Source: Chamaecyparis obtusa (lineage: Eukaryota > Streptophyta > Pinopsida > Cupressales > Cupressaceae). Taken from it: DNA of 64,000 nucleotides. This document shows positions 36,848 to 48,620 of the stretch, in pieces. The position numbers and the translations under genes are program-made. The notes under the pieces are model-generated. The model ran no database searches and was not told the origin of the DNA. It was given only the letters and a program-made list of their open reading frames with translations. Location: NCBI GenBank assembly GCA_027943335.1, contig BSBK01002799.1:453001-517000 (forward strand), read 5' to 3'. Within the stretch, counting starts at the first letter, position 1; the number at the start of each line of letters is the position of its first letter.

Positions 36848-37762
36848 TGTATACACCCAAAAATGGTCACCTAGACTATTAGCCCCTTGCTAGCATTTTT
36901 GTTAAAATCATAAATTGCTTATTCTTGATCAAATCCTAGTTCTATCATTAATTCGATTATTTTCTATGGGCTAGCCATTTTATCCTAAGTCTTTATTTAA
37001 TTAAAAGGAATTTTCTCCCCTTTTATTTAAATAAAAGCCCCCACTTTTCCTCTTATCCTAAGTTGCACAAATAAAGTATTATTCTTATTTTATAAAAAGG
37101 GAAAAAAACACTTTTTGTCTTATATGGACATAAAAGTCAACTCCTATTTTCTCATTGGAGGATATTTGTGCACAAGATCAAGCTTCTTTTTTTCTCCACC
37201 GTTGATTAAGACTTTTGCCTCTTAATCTCCATGGTCCATTTCCTTTTCATTTCTTATAAAAGGAGAGCTCTCTTCCTCATTTTGCATCTTAGGTTTTCAT
37301 GCTAATGTCATGTTGCAGGTTTTCTAGGTCACTTTGGAGCTTTTGAATATTTGGAGCATTCTTGAGCTTTTTCATCTACATGTTATCATAGTTTCATTTC
37401 TTGCATAGTAGCTTCATTTTCATGGCATTCCTAGCTTAGTTTCCTTTATGCTTTAGATTAATTCATCTAGCTTAACTAGGAGGCTTTGTAATAGCTGGCA
37501 TCTTTCATTCTCATAGATTATCTTGCATTACATTGCATTTATTTTATTCTTGGGGATATTGGCATTCTTTCCCTTGTATTCATTAAATCTCCCATTGCAT
37601 GGTTTACTAGCAAGGTTATAGGCTAAATAGCTCTAGCTGAGAGCATTCTTAAAAACCCTTGTACTCCATGCCTAGGGAGCTATGGATTGATTTGTGAGGG
37701 CTCCTTCTTGAGTTTCCTTGCATGTAATGATTCATAGAAGTGTGACACAATTATAGCACACA
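36848..37762. repeat. Solo LTR G
   Basis: A 915-bp insertion starting TGTATACACCC and ending AGCACACA, flanked by a perfect duplication GGTAT (36843-36847 and 37763-37767). The flanking LTR C sequence continues across it. Family and orientation are unknown. It has no internal coding sequence. Confidence 0.82.
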
Positions 37763-39914
37763 GGTATGTACTAGTATCTCCACCTATTGTACACCTCTTC
37801 GCTTGGGAACTCAAAATTGTCAAACTCAACCCTTTTTCCAAATAAATATTTATTGCTACAAACCCTGCAGAGAGAAACCCTGAAAAGATTTGAATTTGAA
37901 AGGAAATGGCTAAATATTTGGCATGAGATAGCCCATCGACGGTCAACATTCAAACTGAGATCTACTTTAAAACATCACCGTTAGATCCTTCCATTTTACT
38001 CGGGTTCCGTGACCTAACTTTATAAGAATCCTAGTTTACATTTATCTTTAGTCACAAGATCTCTAGACATCATTTCTAACCCTGAGTCACCATCTAGAGA
38101 ATCAGCGACTGCATAGTCTCATGATCGCTTAATGAAAAGTTAACCCTAGCTCACATTCAAAGAACTAGCAATCAACAACTTTGCTCATTCACAAAATGAA
38201 TCTCTTAACTCAAGCTCCATTTAGTGAACCAATGAACAAGCATAACATAGCCTAAACAACTGACCGCAGTCACTATTTGGAGAATTAGCGACAAAGGCTA
38301 TATCTTATTTTCTAAAAGGGAAACTTAACTGCATGTTTAATGTGTGAACTGGTGAACACACTTTCTCTCTAAATCACTAAATTCTTTCCTGACTACCTGC
38401 ATTAAACTATGACTTTGATTCAACCATTGATCATAGACATAATCAATGATCCTTGTTAATTCACCAAGTCAATAAGACAATCACCTTTTGATTACAAGAC
38501 TCAGTGAACAAAGGGTTCGCTGAATCTCCCAATACTTTAAACACTGACCATTCCATCATGCGATTAAGCAAATGAAGGTTTTTTAACTTCCCTGCTCACC
38601 TATTTCACCCATTCGCCAAATGCTTCTATTCTCAACCAACCTTTTAAGAGAACTCTCAACCACTTCATTTTCCAAATTGCTAGAACATTAGAAACCCTAA
38701 CAACTTATTATGAGAATACACAAACAAAAGGGAAAACCATCTTTGCTAAATTCATCATACCAAACTATTAGAGCCCCCAAATTTAGAAGACACTGATGCT
38801 TACATCCTAGTCGCTGAATCATTGAATCACTTTACACTCTGAGCTTATTGACAATCTACCATATTAGTTACATGGCAACCAATAGAAAATTGACACTTCA
38901 GTATCTTCTGATATTAGGTCCACCTGTATATTCTTTATTACGCGGGCCTACCATCACATGATCTAGTGACTAAGAAGAAAGAACAAACCACTCTCTGAGT
39001 CACTGAATGTTAGGGACTTAACTACTAACATCAAGATATCATGCGACTACACATAATCAAAGTCACTAAAACAAACCGTAGCATCTTATGACATCAGGAA
39101 AGATCAACGGTAGTTTCTATACCGCTGACCCTAAAAAATGTGCATCTTATCCCAGTGGTATAACGAAAACTGCAAGATCTTGTCACACCTTAACCATCTA
39201 GAAAAATAGTCCCCACTGTGACACATCACTTGTCTATTCGTCAAATCACAACACACCACATTTACAAATGGGTGGGCCCCTTTCTGAAATCCTTTTAAAC
39301 ATTTTAAAGTCCTATCAACCACCACATCATTTTACATCAACCAATCAGATGCACACATGTCATAATGATATGGAAATTCAAGGCCCCACCTACCTTTCAT
39401 CCACCATATAGCATCAAATGGTTGTCTCTATACTGTGATGCTTAAAAGGCTATCATCTTAGTCCAATGGTATAGCAACAACCGTTGATGTGATTCATTCT
39501 TTAAATGCCAACACACCCCATTACCAGTTGGGCCCACTTGGACAGATGGTGCTTTGTTGCTAAAGCGCATGTCAAACATTCTGAGAACAAGCAGTCTTGC
39601 AGTTTAACAACAACCATATATTTAAAGGGTCTAATATTATTGAAAATTAACCGGGAACTTAGGCTTTGAAACAAATAATTAATTAAAAGGTACCCCAATT
39701 TCAAAACCTAAATGCATAACATAAAGTGGTGAATAAAGGGGGTCGGTAATGACACATGTTTTATTAGGGAGACTAGTGAGCCAAAAAATAACATCAAATT
39801 ATAACAAGATTCAAAACCAACTAGGGCTTTCGTTAAAACTAGGGTTTTTCAACATGAAACCTAACCATTAGGTCTTTAAACTGGATTATTTTCAAAATAT
39901 TAGCATGAAGGTTG

Positions 39915-41589
39915 TGTTGGTGTTCAACATGATGCTTATGTTCTTAGGCTACGAATATACCCTCAAATAGATTTTAGGGATGGTTAGCTCCAAAATGTAT
40001 AGGGATCTTAGGGTAACTAGACCAATTGTCGGGACAAGACTGCCCTCTTCTACTTTAGGCTCTACAAAACCAAGGTGGGTGCACCTAACCTAGTGAAAAA
40101 TATACTTCACACACCAAAGACTGGGTCTAAACAACAGATTGAATAGTAAGCAAGTGCTAAATGCTAACCTCACATTCATTGACTCTCCATTACTATAGGG
40201 TGGAAAACTTATACAACAAAAGACTTAAAACTTAGGGATGGTTCTTAATTTATGTGCTTGAATCATAACAACCTCAATCAATATATGTTAATAAAGAAGT
40301 ACTCATCTAGGCTAGTGCCTCATCCATTGGGTAAGATCTCTTAGACAAACTATACACACACACCAGAGTATATCTGAGATTCAAAGTCATAAACACATTT
40401 AAAATCTCCTTTACTACTTATAGAATATCCTTACATAGACAAGAGATAAATCTATGTCCCATCTAGAGCATTATTTCATCTAATCCTAGATTAGAACTCA
40501 AGAATGAAGACACATACATAAATTAATATGCAACGAACTAGAAAGTTCAAAATCTATCTACGTTGACACAAAGGAGAGAGAAGAATCATGTATCTGCATT
40601 AAGTATGAAGAATCCTCAAGTGTATACAATCATTCTGAGCAAACCATGCTTGCAAATTACAGCTTAGACCTGTAACTTTCTTTCTACTTTCAGCAAATAC
40701 TAAAACAAATCATTACCATCCAAACTAAGAAGATGACCCCTTTGACCCCACTTGGGCCCGCTTTATGCCACATGTCACACCACCACTCGCTACAACCACT
40801 GAGTCACCAGACAAAGGACCCACTACAAAAAAACCCATCGGCACCTAATCAGACGGTGGGTGCATGATCACATGGGGGAAGAATATTCCATGCAATCATG
40901 TGACAGCCACACGATCTTTCTTTACTCTGCTACTTGAAGAATCTGGCCCCACTGACAAACTACCACGTTAGGAGCCCTCTGATAGACACACCAGCAACCA
41001 GGTCCCACTGATACATCCAGGAAAGATTCAAAAACAATAGTCATTGCAAGATCACAAGGGAATGGAATATTCTGTGTGATCATGCAACAACCACATGATT
41101 ATGAGACAACTGACAACATGACCCCACCTGGGCTTGCTTATGCCAATTCATTAAATCCATCAGTTAATGAGGAATCACCAACTGGGATTAGGTGGCAATT
41201 AGGACCCACTGAGAAATTTATACCACCAGGAAGATTAGACGGCTGGTGCAAGGTCTGAAAGGCTCAAAAGATTCTATGCGCTTACATGCCAACCATCGAT
41301 CAGGAATCATCTAATTGAGATACCGGGCCCGCTGACACATGAAAACCTAACTGCAAACCTAAAGATGGTCTTTTAATTAGCACATGTGGATTGAAGATTT
41401 TAAGTCACCTGGATAAAGTAACATGTTATTAGAAGAGGGCTAGGGTATTTTGAAATTCTAAAGGTCCCATGACTAGCTTTTTGAAAATTTTCAAGGGTTT
41501 TGAGCCAAAGACCTAAAAACAACTGCAGAGGCCAGAAAGAAAAAAAAAGAAGAGATAGAAGCATGAAATTTTTTTTACCAGTGCTAACA
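39915..41589 (-). repeat. 3' LTR of element B, internally deleted
   Basis: 1675 bp against 2398 bp in the partner. Sequence corresponding to about 49440-50163 is missing; the junction near 40733 joins GAAGATGACCCC to TTTGACCCCACTTGG. The ends TGTTGGTG and GTGCTAACA are intact. Confidence 0.9.
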
Positions 41590-41759
41590 ATGGCTCATAT
41601 TAGGGGATGCATGCCTCTTGCAGGCATGGCAAGGATTCAGAATCACTAGGAGAGCAGACCAACTCAAAATTCTGACCTAGAAACAAAAATAGACAAACTA
41701 AAAATAGGGGAAAACCTAAACTACTGTTCATGGAAAAGATACTTCAGGAGAAGTAAAAA

Positions 41760-42970
41760 TTTAGAAATTGTCCATGAATGGGAAATTCCAAAGTACCACC
41801 AATTAATTCCTTCAAGACATAATAATCTGTCCCCCATTTGTTTTCAATAAGATAAGGGACCAACCAAATTGGATCAAATTTTTCCATGCTTCCCCTTATC
41901 TTCCAACCTTGCATTCCACATCAGGACCAGGTCATCAATCTCAAAAATCATTTGAGTAGTTCTTCTATCAAACAAGTTCTTACATTGCTTCTGGAATGTC
42001 TCATTTCTTTCATGTGCATCTCTCCTTACCTCCTCCAATTGGATCAGTTCATCCATTCTCACTCTCATCTCATCATTCAAATCTTCATCATATGCTTGAA
42101 TAAAACTATACATCTGTAATAAGTTATTTTAAGGCAATCTAGCACTTATTCCATATACCAAATCAAATGGGGCACAACATATGGCCCTCTTTATCGTTAC
42201 CCTATTAGCCCACAGTGCCCACCATAACTTTGAGTCCTAGGCTTTCTTATTTCTGTCTAACACCCTCTTGAGAATTTTAGTAAGACTTTTATTGCTGGAC
42301 TTAGCCTAGCCATTTCCTTGTGGATGGTATGGGGAATAAAATGAAATGTGTATCCCATATTGCTGAAAAAAATCACTAAACTCCTGTGATCTAAAACACT
42401 TTTCATTATCAACCACAATTGTCTCTGGGCAACCAAATCTAGTGAGGATATTCTGCATCACAAAATCAGTCACAACCCTGCTAGTGGCCTTTCTAGTAGG
42501 GATAGCTTCAACCCACTTGGTAAAATAGTCTATTGCCACTAGTATGTAGGAGTGTCCACCACTAGACTTGGTTGGAATTTTCCCAATGAAGTCAATACCC
42601 CACTTCTAGAAAGGAGCCTGAACTGCAACAGGTCTGAGTGGTAAATTCCCATTAAACTTCAACTTTCCAACAAATCTCTGACATGCATCACATTCTCTTA
42701 CAAACTGATGGGTATCCTTAAAAACTATAGGCCACCAAAATCCAAACCTAAGGATCTTGTGGGCTATGGTCTTTTCGATGTAATGTCCTCCACACACACC
42801 TTGGTGCATTTCCTTTAACAGAGCCTCATAACTCTCATGGTCTATGCATTTTAGCAATACTCCTTCATTGCTTCTCCACCATAACTTACCATGTATAATG
42901 GCATACCTTGGAGATTGCAACTTGACAATTCTTCTTCTATTTTCATCCATCTCAAGGGGAAGGACTAATT
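41760..42970 (-). pseudogene. Element B integrase (broken)
   Basis: HHCC domain (HQGVCGGHYIEKT, CDACQRF), then the core with IDYFTKWVEAIPTRKATS, ETIVVDNEKCF (second Asp) and SPYHPQGNG just before the Glu. The C-terminal part has FEIDDLVLMWNARLEDKG, and the GPYLIE-like module is recognisable near 41850. Stops lie near 42608, before the first Asp, and near 42303 and 42238. A frameshift lies near 41880. It would integrate cDNA if intact; this copy is dead. Confidence 0.87.
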
Positions 42971-42971
42971 T

Positions 42972-44324
42972 CTACAAGTAACCAATGACATCACTGTACC
43001 AATCACAACAATCCATATCACAAATATATGGCCTTTGTTCTTCTTCTAACACATTTATATGATTTTCAATTAAATTGCTTTGTGCCATCAATTTTGCAAG
43101 ACCTAAGCCTCTTACCAGATTTGTGATCTGGATATCAATATTAAATTCTTGGATCTTGTTGATCCATCTACATCTCCTCCCTAAGACTTCTTGTTGCACC
43201 AATATATCTTTAACAGTAGCGCTAGGAACATAAGCAACTACCTTAGCTCCCACAAGATAACACCTGAAAGCCTTGACAAATTTGACAAAGGCATAAGCCT
43301 ATTTTTCAATAATATCATATTTCAATTCTACTGCTTGTAGGGATTTGCTAAAAAATGATATAGGTTGTTCATATCCCTTTGAATTCTTTTGCAATAAAAC
43401 TACTGCAATTGTATGACAAGAAGCAAAGGAAAAAATCTGCATGGGCTTACCATAATCAGGTGTCCTCAAAATAGGGGCATCTTTGATGGCCCTTTTGATA
43501 CTTCTAAAAGATTCATCTGCTTCTTCATTCCATTCAATCTTTGCCTCTTTTTTCAACATCCTAGAGATAGGGATACTAATTTCTGCAAAATTTGTAACAA
43601 ATCTTCTTAGAAAATTCACTTGCCCAAAGAAAGACTGTATTCCTTTTAAAACATTTCTAGGTGGTGAGAGCCTATCTATCACCATAACCCTTTCAAGGTC
43701 AATTCTTACTTCATCCTTGGACACAATATGTCCTAAGAGCTTACCTTCCACAACACCAAAAGAACACTTCTTTGGATTCAAAGAAATCCCATACTCCAAA
43801 GCCCTGATAAAAATCTTCTCAAGATGTTCACAATGCTGATCTTCCTTATCTGAATATGCTGTGAGGTCATCCTGATATACCACTAGGAACTTGTTTATGA
43901 AGTCTGCAAAGGCCACATCCATAGCTCTCTAAAAAGTAGCTCCTGCATTAGTCAGACCAAAAGGCATTCTAACATAAACATATGTTCTCCAAGGGGTAGT
44001 GAATGCAGTCTTAAATTGTTTTGATTCCTTGACCATGACCTGATTATATCCAGAGAAACCATCCATCATGGACATTAGCTCTGATCTAGTAACCTTTTGC
44101 AGCATATTCTCCATATTAGGCAAACCATAATTGTCCTTCAAAGAATTGACATTCAAATTCCTAAAATCAACACATAACCTAATGTCACCATTCTTCTTTC
44201 GAACCAAAACCCAATTTGATACCCAAGTAGAATATTTGACAGGCTTAATAATGCCAGCATCCATCATCTTTTTAAGTTCATCTTGCATTTTTGGTGCCAA
44301 AGTAGGGTTCACAAGCCTTAATTT
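42972..44324 (-). pseudogene. Element B reverse transcriptase and degenerate RNase H
   Basis: RT blocks RLCVDFRNLNVNSLKDNY, MDGFSGYNQVMVKE, VRMPFGLTNAGATF and VVYQDDLTAYSDKEDQH (YQDD at about 43866-43877). Only single stops break it: after NAGATF (43928), after IIEK (43299) and around 43255. The RNase H after RT reads IFSFASCHTIAVVLLQ, Phe where the first catalytic Asp should be, and SYVPS-type sequence (AYVPSATVKDIL) where the third should be. The identical losses in A show that they are inherited. Confidence 0.9.
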
Positions 44325-46007
44325 CTACCTAAAAGGTTTAGTGCCTTCCTTCAATGGTATTTCATGCTGGAATAAATCTTCTCTATAGGCTTTCAAATCA
44401 TCATAAGACCATGCAAAGACATGTCTGAATCTTCTGAGAAGATCAATCAGATTTCTCCTAGTTCTTGGGGATAAACACTTACCTATGTAAACATTTTTTG
44501 GTTCTTGGCTTGTTCCTAAGTTTACTTCCTCCAAATCATTGACCCTATCAACAAATTTAGAAAGACAAGTCCTTTCCTTATTATCAAATTCCCTCTCAAG
44601 AGCAACCAATCCCTTTGGGATTCTATTTGACCTTAATTGCAAAACTTCCTTCCCAAGGACATTTTCTTTTCCATCTCTGATGTCAACATAAGTGCTAACA
44701 TCCATCTCCTGATCATCAAAATGAGATTCACACTGCAAAAATCTTAATATGTCTTGATCATCAGAAAAAACTTTCCAATTCTCAATATTATCTGGGATAG
44801 AAGACCTGGACTTACACTCAATTTTGGATATCCCTGCAAAGGTAATATCTTTTGGCCTTAAAGCTATGTTTGCCAACAAGTCAGCCATCTTGTTTTGGCT
44901 TCTATCCACCCAATCAATTCCAAAGGCACTGAAACCTTCAATTTCATCCCAAATAGCATTTCTATATTGTTTCAGCCTTTGATTCTTAGATGCATACTTT
45001 GATCTATTCTGAGAAATCACTAACTCAGAATCACCAATCACCCTAAGATGTTTGATTCCATGTTTTGATGCTTGTATCAAACCAATCAGTAGGGCCTCAT
45101 ATTCAGCTACATTGTTTGTACAAAGGAACAAGAGAGTGAATGAAAACTTGAAAGTCTTACCACTTGGGGATATCAATAGCACTCCTACTCCAGCACCTTC
45201 TTTAGAACTTTCTCCATCAAAATACAAGGTCCATAAAACATTACCCTCTGCCATGTTACTCTCATCATCAGTCAGAAGGATAGGCCTAATCATATCTTGC
45301 ACCTCTTTCTCCTGAACTTGGAATGAACCAATATCAGTGTCCACAAAACAATTCATATTGTCCTCTTCATCCTCCTCGATCATATGTGGAGTTCTAGCTT
45401 CTCTTGAAACTTTCACACTTTTGCCTTCAATGCTAAAAGTGGCAAAGGACAAGTCACATTGAATACTTCCTCCCATGGAGGCACTCCACTTTCTAGATAA
45501 CAACATTCCATATTGAGGGGGACTGTCGACTACAAGAACACTCATAGTTAATTGTTTGTCAGGAAATGCTGCTAATTTATAAGGCAAAGCCTTAATGGTA
45601 CCAATAACTGGTACTTCTCTTGAGTCCATAGCTTGGCATCTTCCATGAGGTGTATCAACCTTTAGTCCCAATGACTTCATGATCTCTGTAGGCATGACAA
45701 TATTTGATGCCCCATAATCTATCATGCAATTCTTCAAAAATTTTCCATTAATCCTAAGAGACAAGAAGAAAGAATCAACTGTCCCTAATGCATTGTTTAC
45801 AACATTTGTATCCAAGAATATTTGAGGAATCTTAGAAAAAATCTCTTCATTTTTATTTTTAGGTGTATCTTCCAAAGAAGCCACATGTTTGTCATTTATA
45901 CTCACCTCTTGGATTCCTATAGAAGAAACACCATTCACCCAATCTAGAGCTTTCACTCTATGTTCTTTTATTCTCATCATTTCCAAAAGTGGAACCTTGA
46001 TAGTCAT
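44325..46007 (-). CDS. Element B protease, archaeal-type RNase H and connector, 560-codon open frame
   Basis: Retrotransposon polyprotein segment. Protease comes first, with DYGASNIVMPTEI at about residue 96 (Ser of the usual DSG is Tyr, probably inactivating) and YGMLLSRKW later. The RNase H of plant/archaeal type lies at about residues 252-385. Its acidic residues sit in LYFDGESSKEGAG, NNVAEYEALLIG, RVIGDSELVIS and NKMADLLAN, all kept. The connector to RT ends SYDDLKAYREDLFQHEI and GTKPFR, followed by one TAG where gypsy elements have Gln (FRQKLRP). It has no ATG of its own; the true start is Gag, and the ATG at 46007 follows an in-frame stop. It is the best-kept reading frame in the window. 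Confidence 0.85.
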   Translation of the reverse strand: MTIKVPLLEMMRIKEHRVKALDWVNGVSSIGIQEVSINDKHVASLEDTPKNKNEEIFSKIPQIFLDTNVVNNALGTVDSFFLSLRINGKFLKNCMIDYGASNIVMPTEIMKSLGLKVDTPHGRCQAMDSREVPVIGTIKALPYKLAAFPDKQLTMSVLVVDSPPQYGMLLSRKWSASMGGSIQCDLSFATFSIEGKSVKVSREARTPHMIEEDEEDNMNCFVDTDIGSFQVQEKEVQDMIRPILLTDDESNMAEGNVLWTLYFDGESSKEGAGVGVLLISPSGKTFKFSFTLLFLCTNNVAEYEALLIGLIQASKHGIKHLRVIGDSELVISQNRSKYASKNQRLKQYRNAIWDEIEGFSAFGIDWVDRSQNKMADLLANIALRPKDITFAGISKIECKSRSSIPDNIENWKVFSDDQDILRFLQCESHFDDQEMDVSTYVDIRDGKENVLGKEVLQLRSNRIPKGLVALEREFDNKERTCLSKFVDRVNDLEEVNLGTSQEPKNVYIGKCLSPRTRRNLIDLLRRFRHVFAWSYDDLKAYREDLFQHEIPLKEGTKPFR

Positions 46008-48411
46008 CTATGATAGAAATTTAGTCATATCAATTGGAACATACTTTTGGTCATTCATGTCTCCCTCAAAAATAGTGACAACTTTGTCCTTTATCAAATC
46101 AGACTTGTCCTTGAGAGAAGACTCCTCTCCATTCTGAGGAATGGGAACAACTATCTCTAATGTCTTTGCTTTACTCCTAGGTGTTACAGTAGGTACAATT
46201 TTCTTCTTTACCTTCACTTGATTAGCAACATCAATACCCTTACCTTTTCCCTTAGAGTGTTGTGCACTATTTTCTATCTTCTTGATAAACATACTGCCTA
46301 GTTTACTAGTTGTATTTCCAACTGTCTTGTTCCTCAAATTGTAATTGATTCTAGCTTGAGTGACCATGTCTATAGTGATTTGAGCAATTTCTTCATTAGA
46401 TGGTCTCCTTAAAGAAACTTTATCCTCCCATTTTACCACACCACATCCAACATCATCAAACTCTTCATCTTCTTCATCAAAGTCAATCTCATCCCCTACA
46501 CATGAAGAAGTCATTCCACAACCACTCTTATCATACTGCTCTTCTTGTTCTTGGTTCTCTTGTAAGTTCAAAGCAATAACACAATACTCAGGGTCATGAG
46601 GAGACTGACAAGAAGCACACCATGGGATATCATCAGTCATATTTATTGAATTCCTATGTAAACGATCAGGGATCTTGCTGTTAGGCCTATCTTGCTTGGT
46701 TGGGAAGATGGGCTTGCCATCTTTCCACTGAGTATTATAAGGGTAATTTTGCATTATTGGCTATCTGCTAAAATTTTTTGGAACTGACCTCTCCATAGCC
46801 ACAGCCCTATTATTTCCTTTCTCATCAGGTTTCACTCCTTCTAAAGCCTTCAAAATTTGTTTTAGATTGTCATCCTCCTTGGGCTTAGAATCAACAGACC
46901 TTCCCATCTCTTTCTTATTTTTCATTTGAGGCCTACAATCATCTCTTCTTCCTATTTTTCTTGATATTCTTCTATTACTTTCTATGTTGATAGCCAACTT
47001 GTAAGCCTCCTCAAGATTTCTAGGGTTCTTATCCCTTAAGAGGTAACCCATCTTTGCATCAAAGCATTTAAGTATGTCACAAGACACACCCTATCATCTA
47101 ATCTGATAACTTGTAGTAGCCTATGCATAGCCTTTTGGAATCTTATATTAAATTCAAGGACCTCTTCATTCTTATTTTTTTTTATGTTATTGAATTTATT
47201 CAAAATAAAACCCTCATTTTTTTTATCTCCATAATGTTCCTTGAAACAATTCTTGAATTCATTCCAAGACCCTATACTAGAATGGGGCAATCCTCTAACC
47301 CAATCCGTAGCATCCTTAGTAAGGGATTGCACAAATAAATTCATTATAACATCATCAAACTCAACATTATAATCATCTATAACATGTATAAAATTCTTTA
47401 GATGTTCTTCACATGTGATGACATTATTTCGAGTAAACTTAGGGAGATTTTTTCTAATTTCATCAGGAATGACATTAGGATAACCAGGAATACCCAAACA
47501 AAAAATTGTTTGTACCTTTCATGAATAGGAACTCCATGTGGTGTGTCCATCCCTTGAGATGTAGATGTCCTTGTGTTTGAACCATTAGGAATTTTAGCAA
47601 CACCTGGAATACCATTTGTTTGAGCTGCAAGGTTACCATGATTTCCACCTTGCCCCAAGAAAGAAGCAACAAAATTTGAAGGCCTTGAGGTATGCTTGAG
47701 AAAATCAATCTTCTTCCTCATTTCTATAGTAGTAGCCTCCAACTTTGCCTTCTCTAGTTCTTTAGCCTACATTTCTTTCTCTTTTCTAGCCCTCTCAAGG
47801 TCTGCATCTAATCTCAACCCTTGATCTAATGGGTTTTCCACATGAATCTATTCACTAACTTGCACTCCAATAGTTTTTTGTTTTCCGTTATCTCTAGGCC
47901 TAGTTATCTCATGTTTTTTATACACAATAGGCTATTCCTCTACTCTTTCAGGCTCTGGGACAAAATTAATTGCCTCCAAATCTAACAACTGCCTCTTTAG
48001 CTAATCAGCCCTTATCATTTCTTGTCTTACTTTATCTTCTTTATCTTTTTCTCTCTATTGCCTAATGGCAAGTTGTTCTTGGACCCTTCTTTCCAATTCT
48101 TATACCTCTTCAAAGATCTCTTCTGATTTTGGGAGAGTAATCTCAGACTCATCATCTCTCACTTGAATTTCATCCTCATACTAGTTCAATCCCAAATCAA
48201 CAGCCTCTTCATATTCTGAAATATTTTCTTCTTGACTAGGCTTAGTTTGAGTTCCTTGTCTTGTATCTTTCTTATTTCTCTAAGTATGAGAGACATTTCT
48301 TCTCTTCTTTCCTCCCCTTGTCTGACTAGGCATAGAAGTGCTTGGAATACCTTCTTCCATTATATCTTCAGGATGCTCCTTTCTCTGAGACCTAGTAGCT
48401 CTATAACTCAT
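46008..48411 (-). pseudogene. Element B Gag (broken)
   Basis: Starts MSYRATRSQRKEH at 48411. An N-terminal charged coiled-coil part comes first, then GQGGNHGNLAAQTNG. The capsid region (47497-47036) shows GIPGYPNVIPDEIRK, LFVQSLTKDATDWVRG and SWNEFKNCFKEHYGD. The zinc knuckle WCASCQSPHDPEYC (about 46580-46622) has CX2CX3HX4C spacing, as in A. Frameshifts occur near 47500 and 47060, with stops in the first 250 codons. The segment 46754-46008 leads into the protease. Confidence 0.87.
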
Positions 48412-48599
48412 CTGATAAAAATCTACTGACTAGCACTACTGCAGAGATGTTTGAGTCACCACCCAAGTATATTGGGAATATTACAATACAACTTCCTCAC
48501 TTTACAAAATACCCAAATGAGCTAGATAAGACAAGGGAGAAGAATAACCCTGTTTCTTCCAATGATGACCCACTGGTTACAATAAACTTGTGTAACGTT

Positions 48600-48617
48600 T
48601 CTCCAGCAGAGTCACCA
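48600..48617 (-). other. Element B primer-binding site
   Basis: On the minus strand, TGGTGACTCTGCTGGAGA starts three bases after the 5' LTR. It is equivalent to the PBS of element A with two transitions. Confidence 0.75.
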
Positions 48618-48620
48618 TCT

